DNA from: JAJRZL01 sp964557855
Lineage (GTDB): Bacteria; Zixibacteria; MSB-5A5; GN15; FEB-12
Direction of reading: 5' to 3'
NCBI GenBank assembly: GCA_964557855.1
Contig: CAZLBP010000005.1
Span: 1 to 64,000 of the forward strand
Length of the DNA stretch: 64,000 nt
Shown: positions 7,177 through 16,496 of the stretch, piece by piece
Numbering within the stretch: the stretch's first letter is position 1
Layout: every line of letters starts with the position of its first letter
Notes under the pieces: model-generated
The model's database searches: none
What the model was told of the DNA's origin: nothing
What the model saw: the letters and a program-made list of their open reading frames with translations, nothing else
Program-made: the position numbers and the translations under genes

Positions 7177-9534
7177 ATGGACCTTCAGGTCCCCGGGCAG
7201 CTTTGCGTCTTCTTAGCCCTGGCTGCCAACTGCGTCGCCGGCTTCGCCTTTTCGAAAACGGCCAGAGGAGATTCTTCTTTCTCCAGCCTGGCCCATCTCA
7301 GCTATAATATCTTCACTCTCTTTGTGATCCTGGCCTCGGCCTGGCTCTTCTACTTGTTCTTCAGTCACGATTTTTCGTTTAAATACGTTTACAACTACTC
7401 CGATCGCTCTCTGCCCTTCTTCTATCTCCTGTCGGCGTTTTGGGGCGGGCAGGAGGGTACGTACTTACTTTGGCTCCTGTTCAACGCCGTGTTCGGCTAT
7501 CTCTTAATTCGAAAAGGCGGCATCTACACGAACTGGGGAATGGTCGTCTATTCTCTGGTTAACTTGTTTCTCCTTGTCATGCTCATAAAAGTGTCTCCGT
7601 TCGCGGTCTTGCCGGGTACGCCTCCCGATGGGGCCGGACTTAACCCGTTGCTTCAGGATCCCTGGATGGTGGTTCACCCGCCTGTTATGTTTGTCGGCTA
7701 TTCGATTGCAGCGGTGCCGTTTTCTATCGTGCTCGCGGCGCTCATCCGAAACGACTTCTCGGAGTGGGTCAAGCGTGCTTTCCCCTGGGTGGCGGTCACC
7801 GCGCTGATGTTGGCTGCCGGCAATATCCTGGGCGGCTATTGGGCGTACAAGACCCTCGGCTGGGGGGGCTATTGGGGCTGGGACCCCGTCGAAAACTCCT
7901 CACTGGTGCCGTGGCTGGTGTCTCTCGCACTGTTACACGGATTACTAATCGAGCACCGAACCGGAGCTCTGCGAAAAACCAACGTTTTGATGACGGCGCT
8001 CGTGTTCCTGTTAGTGATATACGGTACGTTCCTGACACGAAGCGGCGTGCTGGCAGATTTCTCTGTACACAGTTTCGTTGATCTGGGGAGCAACACCTAC
8101 CTGATCGGGTTTATGATCGGTTTTGCGGTTCTCAGCCTTCTGCTGTTTGTGCCGCGCATCAAATCACTGGGACACGTGCCGATCAACTACAATCCGTTCG
8201 GCAAGGAATTTCAGCTGTTCACAGCTATGATCCTGCTCTTCCTGTTTGGTTTCATGGTCTTGTTTTGGTCGTCCTTGCCTATGTTAACGAACCTGATTGG
8301 AGCGGCGCCACGGGCTGCCGATATCGCGACCTACAACAGTTTTGCTTTACCGCTGACGGTTGTCTTTGCGATTTTCCTGGCGGTGTCGCCGCTGACGACC
8401 TTCAAAGCGACCATCCTATCCAATTGGCAGAGGAAGACGGCATTGCTGGTGGGCGCAGCGGCTGTTGTCGGAGCCGGATTGTCGGTTATACAGGGGCATT
8501 TTGATATTGTCTTTGCAGTTCTGTTCACGATCGCCGTCGTGATTTTCGGACTGTTTCTGCTGCGCACCGATTTCAGGAAACGTGTCCTTCCGGCGGTCAG
8601 TGCATTCTTGGTAACGATCCTGATTTGCTACGCTATCGGAATCAGACAACAGCTCTACATACTCTTTTTCGCCTCCGCCGTGGCCTGTGTAGCGACCCAC
8701 CTGATCTCAATTGCGCAGCTGCTCCCCAATCAGTGGCGAGCAGCCGGGGGACGGGTAGTCCATTTCGGGTTCGGCATCATGACCATCGGTGTGCTGGGTT
8801 CGTCAGCTTACAGCTCCAGTGAGAAGCTCGTTCTGCCGCAAGACGACAAGAGGCAGACGTACGGTTACAGTGTAACCTACGAGGGTATGGCCGACGATAT
8901 TATGGTGGATAAGAATGAACTGATTCTGGCGGTCGAACAGGGCGGTGACGTTGATATTGGCCGGCCGCAACTGTACTATTCATCGCGCATGGACGGTTTC
9001 ATGAAACGACCGTACATCAAGCGGACCCTGATGTATGATCTGTATTTCTCGCCTCAGGAAGTCCGAGGTGTCGAGGAGCGGCAGCAAGGCTTGTTCTTGC
9101 CGAAGAACGAAACGGTCGACGCCGGTGATTACGGATTCATGTTCACCGGGTTTACGATGGGCGAGCATACCGGCGATTTGACGGTGACGACTTCGATTAT
9201 AGTCTCTTATGGCGACGAAGTAGATACGATTGCTCCTTCAGTTACCATGCTGATGGCCGACGACGGCACATCGAGTCTGCTGAACGAACCGGCCGAGCTT
9301 ACGGGTAACGGTGACACTTTTTTCGTTTCCGTCAATCGTATACTTATCGATGAAGGCGCCATACTGATCGATGTACCCGGCCTCTTGGAAGATAACACAG
9401 GGGAGACGTTGCTCCTTGACGTGTCCAAAAAGCCGGTCATTAATCTGGTCTGGGTCGGCACGACTCTGCTTCTGATAGGATCCGTCATCGTGCACATAAG
9501 GCATCGCCGGGAACTGGGAACGGTGTCTCGATAA
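7177..9534 (+). CDS. ccmF: Heme lyase CcmF
   Basis: Large inner-membrane protein (785 residues) that transfers heme from CcmE to apocytochrome c. It has about fifteen membrane helices, the WWD heme-handling signature GWGGYWGWDPVENSS (about residues 228-242) and a long periplasmic domain near the C terminus (about 550-755) before the last helix. It starts two bases after the ccmE stop. No ccmG, ccmH or ccmI follows; the next gene encodes an aspartyl protease. Confidence 0.95.
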   Translation: MDLQVPGQLCVFLALAANCVAGFAFSKTARGDSSFSSLAHLSYNIFTLFVILASAWLFYLFFSHDFSFKYVYNYSDRSLPFFYLLSAFWGGQEGTYLLWLLFNAVFGYLLIRKGGIYTNWGMVVYSLVNLFLLVMLIKVSPFAVLPGTPPDGAGLNPLLQDPWMVVHPPVMFVGYSIAAVPFSIVLAALIRNDFSEWVKRAFPWVAVTALMLAAGNILGGYWAYKTLGWGGYWGWDPVENSSLVPWLVSLALLHGLLIEHRTGALRKTNVLMTALVFLLVIYGTFLTRSGVLADFSVHSFVDLGSNTYLIGFMIGFAVLSLLLFVPRIKSLGHVPINYNPFGKEFQLFTAMILLFLFGFMVLFWSSLPMLTNLIGAAPRAADIATYNSFALPLTVVFAIFLAVSPLTTFKATILSNWQRKTALLVGAAAVVGAGLSVIQGHFDIVFAVLFTIAVVIFGLFLLRTDFRKRVLPAVSAFLVTILICYAIGIRQQLYILFFASAVACVATHLISIAQLLPNQWRAAGGRVVHFGFGIMTIGVLGSSAYSSSEKLVLPQDDKRQTYGYSVTYEGMADDIMVDKNELILAVEQGGDVDIGRPQLYYSSRMDGFMKRPYIKRTLMYDLYFSPQEVRGVEERQQGLFLPKNETVDAGDYGFMFTGFTMGEHTGDLTVTTSIIVSYGDEVDTIAPSVTMLMADDGTSSLLNEPAELTGNGDTFFVSVNRILIDEGAILIDVPGLLEDNTGETLLLDVSKKPVINLVWVGTTLLLIGSVIVHIRHRRELGTVSR

Positions 9535-9566
9535 ATGCATATGCCGGTTGTGTCGATGAGTGTACT

Positions 9567-10406
9567 ATGTTGCAATTGCTGAGTACAATCATTGTCGTAG
9601 CCGCTCTGGCAGGACCCGTGTTTTCTCTAGCCATGCCGTTCGACCCGATTCGGGGATTGGTTGAAGTCGATGTTACAATCAACGGCACGATCAAGGGCAG
9701 CTTCGGTATAGACACCGGGGCGGATCATTTGTACATAGACAAGAAGTTTGCCGAGGACAACGGTCTGCCGGTTGGCGAAGGTCCGCCGCAACGCGGGGTA
9801 GTGGGAGTCGACGGTTTCAGTGAAGCCTCGACGCTGGTGTTCCGCTCACTGGAAATTGGGGATGAGCGACTTCATAACCAGTACGCTACGGTGATCGACA
9901 TGGCGGCGCTCATCGATGACAAGCGGGCGGGGATACCCGATGGACTAATCGGCTACGATCTGCTGCAGCGGTTCTATGTCACCGTCGACTATCCGAACAG
10001 AACGATCGACCTGCAGATGTCCGAACCCGATTTCCTTAAGAACCAGGAATACGATATTATCCCATTCAAGTCCATACGGCACCTGATCCTGGTTGACGTC
10101 ACGTTCGATGATACGATTACGGTCCCGATGATAATGGACTACTGCGCTTCGTATGTATTCGTCTCCGAGTCGCTCGCACAACGTCTCGGTATGGATGCCG
10201 CCGGGCAGAAAAAGACGACGGTGGATAAGATCGATATTGAGGACACCATCCTTTCGCAGGACGTCATTGTCATCCGATCCGACTACACTCAACTCAGGAA
10301 ACGACTTCGGGATATTGAGTTCGAAGGTATTCTCGGCGCCAGCTTTCTCTACCGCCACAAGATCACGGTGGACTACAAGCGCAACCGGATTCTGCGGCAC
10401 AAGTGA
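9567..10406 (+). CDS. Exported two-lobed retropepsin-like aspartyl protease
   Basis: The 279-residue protein has an N-terminal signal peptide or anchor (residues 1-22), then two similar beta-rich halves. The first half holds the aspartyl protease motif GIDTGADHLYID (about residues 49-60), followed by a GLIGYDLL flap-end motif. The second half has the counterpart IMDYCASYVFVSE and ends with GILGASFLYRHKITVDY. The halves look like a duplication of the single retropepsin fold, with the second DTGA degenerated to DYCA. The substrate is unknown. It lies 32 bp after ccmF and may be co-transcribed. Confidence 0.75.
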   Translation: MLQLLSTIIVVAALAGPVFSLAMPFDPIRGLVEVDVTINGTIKGSFGIDTGADHLYIDKKFAEDNGLPVGEGPPQRGVVGVDGFSEASTLVFRSLEIGDERLHNQYATVIDMAALIDDKRAGIPDGLIGYDLLQRFYVTVDYPNRTIDLQMSEPDFLKNQEYDIIPFKSIRHLILVDVTFDDTITVPMIMDYCASYVFVSESLAQRLGMDAAGQKKTTVDKIDIEDTILSQDVIVIRSDYTQLRKRLRDIEFEGILGASFLYRHKITVDYKRNRILRHK

Positions 10407-10580
10407 CGGTTTGCTGAAGGAGGCCGGCGCTTCGATTTGGTTTCCTCGCTATCGATCCCGATTTAGCGGACCGATTTCTTCCCACCTTTTACCTTGTCAA
10501 CACGTATAATAATCAGTACCTAGTGAACTCCGGAACGAAACTCCTGTTAAACAAGTGAACCTCAGCTTGAGTAGACAATT

Positions 10581-10988
10581 ATGAGTGGATGGCGATTAGA
10601 ATACTCCATCGACGCCGACCAAGAAAACGGGGTCGTTTACGAAAAGATATTCGGTATCTGGCGGCCGGAAACCGCCCAGGCGTACACCGAGGATTTCAAA
10701 GAAGAAGTAAAGCCGTTAATCGATAAACCCTGGTCCAAACTTATCAACCTGACCAATTGGAAGACATCCCACCCGGAAGTCATTGACATTGTCGGACGTC
10801 ACCTGCAATGGTGCAAAGACAATAATATGGAGTGGTCCGTCAATATCATCAATAATCAGGTAACGTACAGTCAGTTGATGCGGATGTTTGCCAAGGGCTC
10901 GACTCGAGGCATTTCCAAGACTTTTCGCTCCACGGCCGAAGGGGAGAAGTTTCTGCAGGAAAAGGGATACAAGCTGAAGGAGGGCTGA
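10581..10988 (+). CDS. STAS/SpoIIAA-like small protein
   Basis: A cytosolic 135-residue protein without signal or membrane segment. An opening strand, the stretch GIWRPETAQAYTEDFKEEV and the pattern SKLINLTNW resemble the SpoIIAA-like/STAS alpha-beta fold used in anti-anti-sigma and other regulatory proteins. I see no confident phosphorylatable Ser motif. It stands alone between the ccm region and the minus-strand Fe-S genes. The fold assignment is tentative and the function is not known. Confidence 0.6.
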   Translation: MSGWRLEYSIDADQENGVVYEKIFGIWRPETAQAYTEDFKEEVKPLIDKPWSKLINLTNWKTSHPEVIDIVGRHLQWCKDNNMEWSVNIINNQVTYSQLMRMFAKGSTRGISKTFRSTAEGEKFLQEKGYKLKEG

Positions 10989-11249
10989 GTCCACCGGCGG
11001 CAGCCTGGGGCCGGAATCCCGGGCTCCGGAATTCTTCACCCTGCGACTCCGCTCAGGGTGACGGAGCGGGGCTCAGAATGACGGAGCCGGTAAGTCGGCA
11101 TGATTGCGCACGGGTGCGGTAGGGCTAGCTTGTATGAGAGGAATTATGTCCATCTGGACCGTCTCGTCTGAGTCATGCTGCGCGGAGTCGCAGCACGAAG
11201 TCTCACCAGGCACCAGGTATGAACCCCCGTCGGCTGTCTCGCCCGTCAA

Positions 11250-11846
11250 TCAGCGGTAATACGGATCCGTTCCCGACGTGTGGTCGGTGACATCGATAAC
11301 TTCCGTTACTTCCGGAATCGAGGCCCGTATGGCCTGCTCGATACCCTGTCGGAGCGTGACGTTGGCCGAAGCACACCCCTGGCACCCACCACCCAAGCGC
11401 AGGTATACCTTGCCTTTGTCGACGTCCGCTAGCTCAACTCGGCCGCCATGCGAGGCGATGGCCGGATTGATTTCCTGCTCGAAAAGCTGTTCGATCTGCT
11501 GCCGGATTCTGTCGTCCGACGGCGCTCTCTTCTCAACGTCGTCTGCAATAAGCTTCTCGCCGGAATTGATCTTCTCCCGTATGACCCCGCCGATCTCCTT
11601 GCCCAATTCCGGCCAGGGAGTAGGCGTTGATTTCGCTATGGTCAGGGTATTGCCCGATAAGAGGATGTCAGCGACGCCATCAACGGCAAACAGGCCCTCC
11701 AACAGCGGTGAACCCTTTGCCATTTCCTTACTGCGACAATTGAATGTACCTTCAGGGAAAACATCAAAGTTGACGATAAACTTGCACACGTGCGGTTCCA
11801 GCGTCGGTTCGCCGATTATCTTAATCTCCTCGTGTTCTGTCGTCAT
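11250..11846 (-). CDS. NifU-like Fe-S scaffold/carrier (Nfu)
   Basis: The 198-residue protein has an Nfu N-terminal domain (about residues 8-85, starting IIGEPTLEPHVCKFIV) and a C-terminal NifU-like domain (about 110-190) with the cluster-binding CxxC in GGGCQGCASANVTL. Nfu proteins assemble or carry 4Fe-4S clusters for apo-enzymes. I chose the ATG at 11846, preceded by a GGAG ribosome site; the frame stays open upstream but that part is the mrp gene read in another frame. The gene lies 19 bp after mrp, so both form one Fe-S transfer operon. Confidence 0.9.
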   Translation of the reverse strand: MTTEHEEIKIIGEPTLEPHVCKFIVNFDVFPEGTFNCRSKEMAKGSPLLEGLFAVDGVADILLSGNTLTIAKSTPTPWPELGKEIGGVIREKINSGEKLIADDVEKRAPSDDRIRQQIEQLFEQEINPAIASHGGRVELADVDKGKVYLRLGGGCQGCASANVTLRQGIEQAIRASIPEVTEVIDVTDHTSGTDPYYR

Positions 11847-11865
11847 GAGAAACTCCTCTCTATGA

Positions 11866-13023
11866 TTAAACGTCAAATGACTCAGTCTTGCTGCCGCTTT
11901 TAGTCTTACACTCGGCACACTCGCAGAGTTTACGGAGTCGTTCATACGTATATATCCCGGTATTGTGGCCGTCCGAAAAAGCGATTGCCAAACCATACCG
12001 GCCGACCGGATTGTAACCGGTGATTTTGACGTCAAGCGGTACCCGTTTCGGGTCGAGAATCTTCCGGCCCGTATTCTCATCGACGCAGGCCGCGCAGTTG
12101 CAATGCGTGCGCAGATGATAGGCGGAATACTCGCCCACGTGACCATCAGGCCATTGTATGATCAGTTGGCTGTCGTCTTTGAGTTCTATTCGCTTGGGTT
12201 CGACGGCGTTGATCTGATTTTTGATCTTCTCCAGGCTCTTGCGCAACTCGCCGGCAACGTCGAGGATAGCCTTTGCGGCAGGTGAATCAGTCGATTGTCG
12301 CAGGACCGGTACGCCTTCGTCGCCGCTTTTCATAATCTCAGGATCGAGTGGCAGGGCTCCGAGATAGGGTACCCCGAATTCTTCAGCCATGCGGTGTCCC
12401 CCGCCTTCTTTGAATATGGCCGTTTCCTTCCCGCAGTGACTGCAAATAAATCCGCTCATGTTTTCGATGATTCCGGCAATAGGCACATTCACCTGCTGAA
12501 ACATCTTGAGGCCTTTGCGCGTCACTCCCAGGGCCACTTCCTGAGGCGTCGTGACAATAACGGCGCCGGTTAGAGACGCCTGCTGCGCCAGGGTGATTTG
12601 CACGTCGCCGGTACCCGGAGGCAGATCAATAAACAGGTATTCCAGCTCACCCCACAGAACGGAGCCGATGAACTGCTGAATCATCTTGGTCGCCATCGGC
12701 GCCCGCCAAATGACGGGAGCATCCTCGCCCAGCAACAGACCCATCGAAACGAAATCGACGCCGTGCCTCGTTACCGGACAGAAGTAGTTGTCTCCAATCT
12801 GCGGCTGATCGTCTTTGGAGCCCAGCATGCCCACCTGGCTCGGTCCGTAGATGTCGGCATCCATTAGACCCACCTTCGCACCGGTTTCGCTGACCGCCAC
12901 GGCCAGATTGGTCGATACGGTCGACTTGCCGACTCCCCCCTTGCCGCTGGCAATGGCTACAATATGTTTGATGCCGGCCACGCCGGGTTGCGCGGTTTCT
13001 TTCGTCTTGCTGCTAGAAGCCAT
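11866..13023 (-). CDS. mrp: Mrp/NBP35-type Fe-S carrier ATPase fused to a DUF971 domain
   Basis: P-loop ATPase (residues 18-260) of the Mrp/ApbC family, which loads 4Fe-4S clusters onto target proteins. It has the deviant Walker A GKGGVGKST, the dimer-interface cluster site CSHCGKE (about residue 195) and the DxxxGPS block. Residues 275-375 form an added DUF971/GBBH-N-like domain with two cysteine clusters, CNCAAC and CECAEC, probably binding metal. Mrp-DUF971 fusions are known in several phyla. It lies between tatC and nfu on the same strand. Confidence 0.93.
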   Translation of the reverse strand: MASSSKTKETAQPGVAGIKHIVAIASGKGGVGKSTVSTNLAVAVSETGAKVGLMDADIYGPSQVGMLGSKDDQPQIGDNYFCPVTRHGVDFVSMGLLLGEDAPVIWRAPMATKMIQQFIGSVLWGELEYLFIDLPPGTGDVQITLAQQASLTGAVIVTTPQEVALGVTRKGLKMFQQVNVPIAGIIENMSGFICSHCGKETAIFKEGGGHRMAEEFGVPYLGALPLDPEIMKSGDEGVPVLRQSTDSPAAKAILDVAGELRKSLEKIKNQINAVEPKRIELKDDSQLIIQWPDGHVGEYSAYHLRTHCNCAACVDENTGRKILDPKRVPLDVKITGYNPVGRYGLAIAFSDGHNTGIYTYERLRKLCECAECKTKSGSKTESFDV

Positions 13024-13131
13024 GATATGTACCGTCTCTCCTTAGCTGGTTTATGTCGACTCTATTCACACTCAATGTCTTAAACATGATTGGGGGAAAC
13101 TTGTTCAGCCAAACTGAGGCCTGTACGACCG

Positions 13132-13899
13132 CTACCCCGCCAATTCCTCAGGTTCGTCTTGGTCTTCTTTCTCGTGCAGACCGGTTAGTCTCACTACAAT
13201 AATAGACACTTCATAAAGTATGTACAGCGGCACTGCCAGAAGAAACTGTGTGAATACATCGGGTGGAGTGATTATGGCGCCCACAATCAAGATGGCTACG
13301 ATCGCGTACCGTCGGCCTTTAGCCAGGATTCCCGATGATATTAGACCCATTTTCCCCAGAAAATAGGCCACTACCGGAAGCTGGAAGGCGAACCCGAATG
13401 CCACCAGAAGCAGTCCGGAAAAACCGATATAGCTGCTGATAGTGATGTTGTTCGTCACCAACTCCCCGGCAAATCCCGTCAGGAACTCGAAGGCGAGCGG
13501 CAGCACGATAAAAAAGCAAAAAGCCGCTCCGATCAAAAACAGGACGGTTGACACGGAGACCAGTGACAGGACCGATGTTCTTTCATGCCTGTACAAGCCG
13601 GGCGCAATGAACATCCAGAGTTGATAGAACACGAACGGCAAGGCAGCCACGATGCCCGTCACCAGCGATAGTTTCAAGTAAGCATAAAATGTCCCGGTCA
13701 CCTGCATATTGTAGAGCTTCTGCTCGCCTAAAGGGATCACGATCAGTTTCATCAGCTCATCGGAGAAGTAAAACGCCGCCACGGCCATTATGATCACCGC
13801 CGTCAGGGATTTCAGCAGGCGCCAGCGAAGCTCCTCCATGTGATCCAGGAACGGCATGGATGATTCTTCTGGTTCTTTTTGATCGTTTTCTTCCGACAT
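13132..13899 (-). CDS. tatC: Sec-independent translocase protein TatC
   Basis: Polytopic receptor of the twin-arginine pathway, which exports folded and often cofactor-containing proteins. The 255-residue protein has the conserved cytosolic start MPFLDHMEELRWRLLKS and six membrane helices. The charged C-terminal tail is Glu-rich. I start at the ATG at 13899 (MSEENDQ) because the preceding in-frame stretch does not resemble the family. It lies upstream of the Mrp/Nfu genes, which fits a role in delivering Fe-S proteins. No tatA/B is in the window. Confidence 0.93.
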   Translation of the reverse strand: MSEENDQKEPEESSMPFLDHMEELRWRLLKSLTAVIIMAVAAFYFSDELMKLIVIPLGEQKLYNMQVTGTFYAYLKLSLVTGIVAALPFVFYQLWMFIAPGLYRHERTSVLSLVSVSTVLFLIGAAFCFFIVLPLAFEFLTGFAGELVTNNITISSYIGFSGLLLVAFGFAFQLPVVAYFLGKMGLISSGILAKGRRYAIVAILIVGAIITPPDVFTQFLLAVPLYILYEVSIIVVRLTGLHEKEDQDEPEELAG

Positions 13900-14023
13900 A
13901 CGGGTGTGAATTTGAGCGTTCGAAACGCAAATGTCAACGTAAACCGGCTGAACGGGTGGAGAACCGGCATTGAGATCTCGTGAGAGCACCGGCAACCCTG
14001 TCTCAGAAGACTCGGTGGCAATG

Positions 14024-14053
14024 TTGACATAGACCGCATTTGTACACTATTAT
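14024..14053 (+). promoter_or_regulatory. Sigma-70-type promoter
   Basis: TTGACA (14024-14029) and TATTAT (14048-14053) with an 18-bp spacer lie about 45 bp before the start of the secreted protein gene at 14099. Confidence 0.5.
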
Positions 14054-14098
14054 GGCAATATCAACAATCACGAATTTTACGAGAAAGGAGTGAAACCG

Positions 14099-14614
14099 AT
14101 GAAACCTGTATTCCAGTTCTGCGCCGTGTTGCTGTCACTTACCATTTGCCTGACCGGCTTTTCAGGACCCGCTAACGCGGGCGAGAAGATCGATTCCGCC
14201 AACGCCAACCCCCTGGAGCCGTTTTCGAGACTCGTGGGTGGACAATGGCATCTCGAAAACACGTATCATGCTGTAGAATGGGGTGTAGGCAAGAAGTCGG
14301 TCGTCGTGAGTTCATATGTTGAATCCGACGGAGAAACCAACCTCGTCAGCGAAGGCTTCTGGTTCTGGCATCCGGGCGAGCAGCAGATCAGAGGATACTT
14401 CGTGGCGACCGGCATGGGCATTGACTTGTATGAGTACACGACTCGATTCGAAGGGGACAAGATGGTGAACCAACTGGTTGGGTATGGCCGGTATGGCGGG
14501 CAATTCGAGGAAATCTGGAAATTCACCGGTCCGGATCACTACGAATGGTCACTCTTCCAAAAGACTGCCGAGGGAAATCAGAAGATGATGGACGGTACGT
14601 TCGAGCGGAAATAG
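14099..14614 (+). CDS. Secreted small beta-rich protein of unknown function
   Basis: The 171-residue protein has a clear signal peptide ending near ANAGEK. The mature part (about 140 residues) is rich in Trp, Tyr and Gly and reads as alternating beta strands, resembling lipocalin-like or DUF1579-type barrels (weak similarity by eye). I start at the ATG at 14099, 8 bp after the AGGAG ribosome site; a GTG nine bases earlier is too close to it. A TTGACA/TATTAT promoter precedes it. It is monocistronic and no ligand can be inferred. Confidence 0.75.
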   Translation: MKPVFQFCAVLLSLTICLTGFSGPANAGEKIDSANANPLEPFSRLVGGQWHLENTYHAVEWGVGKKSVVVSSYVESDGETNLVSEGFWFWHPGEQQIRGYFVATGMGIDLYEYTTRFEGDKMVNQLVGYGRYGGQFEEIWKFTGPDHYEWSLFQKTAEGNQKMMDGTFERK

Positions 14615-14696
14615 GAGAATTTTCGTTTATTCTCAAATGAACTGATCCGTGATTTTGCTTGTCGATACGGGACATCGGCCGGCATATTGAAGCGCT

Positions 14697-15392
14697 ATGC
14701 TCGATTTCGATCGATACCGGGTGCTTACGTTCGATTGCTACGGAACACTGATTGACTGGGAGACCGGCATTCTCAGCGCCCTGCAACCGCTGTTTGCGGA
14801 AAGAGGTATTACCGTGTCGGATGAGCAGATCCTGGAACTATACGGCTCTTTCGAGTCTGCGGCCGAAAAGGGCGAGTACCGACCGTATCGCATGGTGCTG
14901 CGCAATGTCGTCGTGGAATTCGGTCGGGAATTCGGATTCGATCCGACAGTGAAAGAACTGACGATACTGGAAGATTCGCTTTCGGAGTGGCCGCCGTTTC
15001 CCGATACCGTGGCATCGCTCCGGGCCATGCAATCCAGATACAAACTTGGCATCGTCTCCAATGTAGATACCGACCTCTTTGAGGTGACAAATAAGAGTCT
15101 TGAGGTTACGTTTGATTTTCTGATTACCGCGCAGCACGTCAAGTCATATAAGCCTTCGCAGCAAAATTTCGAATATGCCCTGAAGATAATCGGAGGGCCG
15201 AAAGGGAACATTCTGCACATCGCACAGAGTCTCTATCACGATATTGTTCCGGCCGGGCAATTGGGGTTGAATACGGTCTGGGTTGACCGTCGTGCTCGAA
15301 AGCCGGGCCCCGGCTCGACTCCGTCCGCCGCCGCGGCTCCGGACTTGGAAGTTGGTGATTTATCGGAACTTGTACGCCTGATGGAGCTTTGA
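14697..15392 (+). CDS. HAD-superfamily hydrolase (haloacid dehalogenase type)
   Basis: Cytosolic 231-residue protein with HAD motif I TFDCYGTLIDWE (nucleophile Asp near residue 10), motif II IVSNVDTD, the Lys of motif III in KSYKPSQQNF and a motif IV region around LYHDIVPAGQLG. The Cys-Tyr-Gly-Thr form of motif I is typical of the L-2-haloacid dehalogenase branch. Motif IV is only partly conserved. The physiological substrate is unknown; phosphatase or dehalogenase activity are both possible. Confidence 0.85.
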   Translation: MLDFDRYRVLTFDCYGTLIDWETGILSALQPLFAERGITVSDEQILELYGSFESAAEKGEYRPYRMVLRNVVVEFGREFGFDPTVKELTILEDSLSEWPPFPDTVASLRAMQSRYKLGIVSNVDTDLFEVTNKSLEVTFDFLITAQHVKSYKPSQQNFEYALKIIGGPKGNILHIAQSLYHDIVPAGQLGLNTVWVDRRARKPGPGSTPSAAAAPDLEVGDLSELVRLMEL

Positions 15393-15489
15393 ACGGGACC
15401 GGCTGTAACACACCGGACCGGCAAACCACCGATCGTTTGGAAACGTGACACCTGCGGCGGTTGGCGGCAGAGAATTTCACCGTCGGGGA

Positions 15490-15518
15490 TTGAAATTCAG
15501 CCCGTATTGCCTTATACT
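15490..15518 (+). promoter_or_regulatory. Sigma-70-type promoter for ilvE-rpiB
   Basis: TTGAAA (15490-15495) and TATACT (15513-15518) have the optimal 17-bp spacing and lie about 40 bp before the ilvE start. Confidence 0.6.
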
Positions 15519-15557
15519 TTCACAAATATAACAACTTAGCAATGGAGAGTAGATATT

Positions 15558-16496
15558 ATGACGCCAACCGAATATATCTGGATGAACGGCGAATTCGTCA
15601 AGTGGGATGACGCGAAAATCCATGTCTGTTCTCATGTGATTCACTATGGTTCGTCTGTCTTTGAAGGCATGCGGGTTTACAAGACGCCGAACGGGCCGGC
15701 TGCCTTTCGCCTCCGGGACCACAGCCAACGCCTGTTGAACTCGGCAAAACTGTATCGCATGGACGTAGGGTATACAGTCGAGGAAATCGACAATGCCATC
15801 CTGCAAACGGTGGGTATTAACAATCTGGAAGCCTGTTACGTACGGCCGGTCGCCTACCGGGGCTATGGTTCACTCGGAGTGGACCCGTCAGCCTGTCCTG
15901 TAGATCTGGCTATTGCTGTCTGGCCCTGGGGACAATATCTGGGGCCCGAGGCACTGGAAAACGGCGTTGAGGTCTGTGTTTCGTCATGGCATCGGATGGC
16001 TCCCAACACCATGCCGGCCATGGCCAAGGCCGGGGCCAACTACATGAACAGTCAGTTGATCAAATTGGAAGCGATCAGTCACGGGTACGTCGAAGGCATT
16101 GCTCTCGATGTGTTCGGCCATGTTTCCGAAGGCTCGGGTGAGAATATTTTCCTCGTGCGCAACGGCGCGCTCATCACGCCGACCTTCTCGGCCTCCATCC
16201 TGCCCGGCATTACCCGCCGCTCGGTCATTAAACTGGCCGAAGAAATGGATATAAAAGTAATCGAGCAGAATGTGCCTCGCGAATCGTTGTATCTGGCCGA
16301 TGAGGTGTTCTTTACGGGATCGGCAGCCGAGATTACACCGATTTCGAAAATCGACAACATTACTATCGGCGCCGGCAAAGCCGGACCCGTGACCAAGTCC
16401 CTCCAGAAGGCCTTCTTCGACGTTATAGAAGGTCGCACGGATGATAAATATAACTGGCTGACCAAGGTGCCGAAATACAAGGAGGTACCAGTCTAA
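15558..16496 (+). CDS. ilvE: Branched-chain amino acid aminotransferase
   Basis: PLP enzyme of fold type IV that interconverts Leu, Ile and Val with their 2-oxo acids using glutamate/2-oxoglutarate. The 312-residue protein has the start YIWMNGEFVKWDDAKIHV, the arginine-bearing strand SSVFEGMRVY, the catalytic Lys in AMAKAGANYMNS (about residue 157) and the phosphate-binding region LPGITRRSV. The stop codon shares one base with the rpiB start, so the two genes are coupled. D-amino-acid aminotransferase and aminodeoxychorismate lyase share the fold, but the motifs fit IlvE. Confidence 0.93.
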   Translation: MTPTEYIWMNGEFVKWDDAKIHVCSHVIHYGSSVFEGMRVYKTPNGPAAFRLRDHSQRLLNSAKLYRMDVGYTVEEIDNAILQTVGINNLEACYVRPVAYRGYGSLGVDPSACPVDLAIAVWPWGQYLGPEALENGVEVCVSSWHRMAPNTMPAMAKAGANYMNSQLIKLEAISHGYVEGIALDVFGHVSEGSGENIFLVRNGALITPTFSASILPGITRRSVIKLAEEMDIKVIEQNVPRESLYLADEVFFTGSAAEITPISKIDNITIGAGKAGPVTKSLQKAFFDVIEGRTDDKYNWLTKVPKYKEVPV

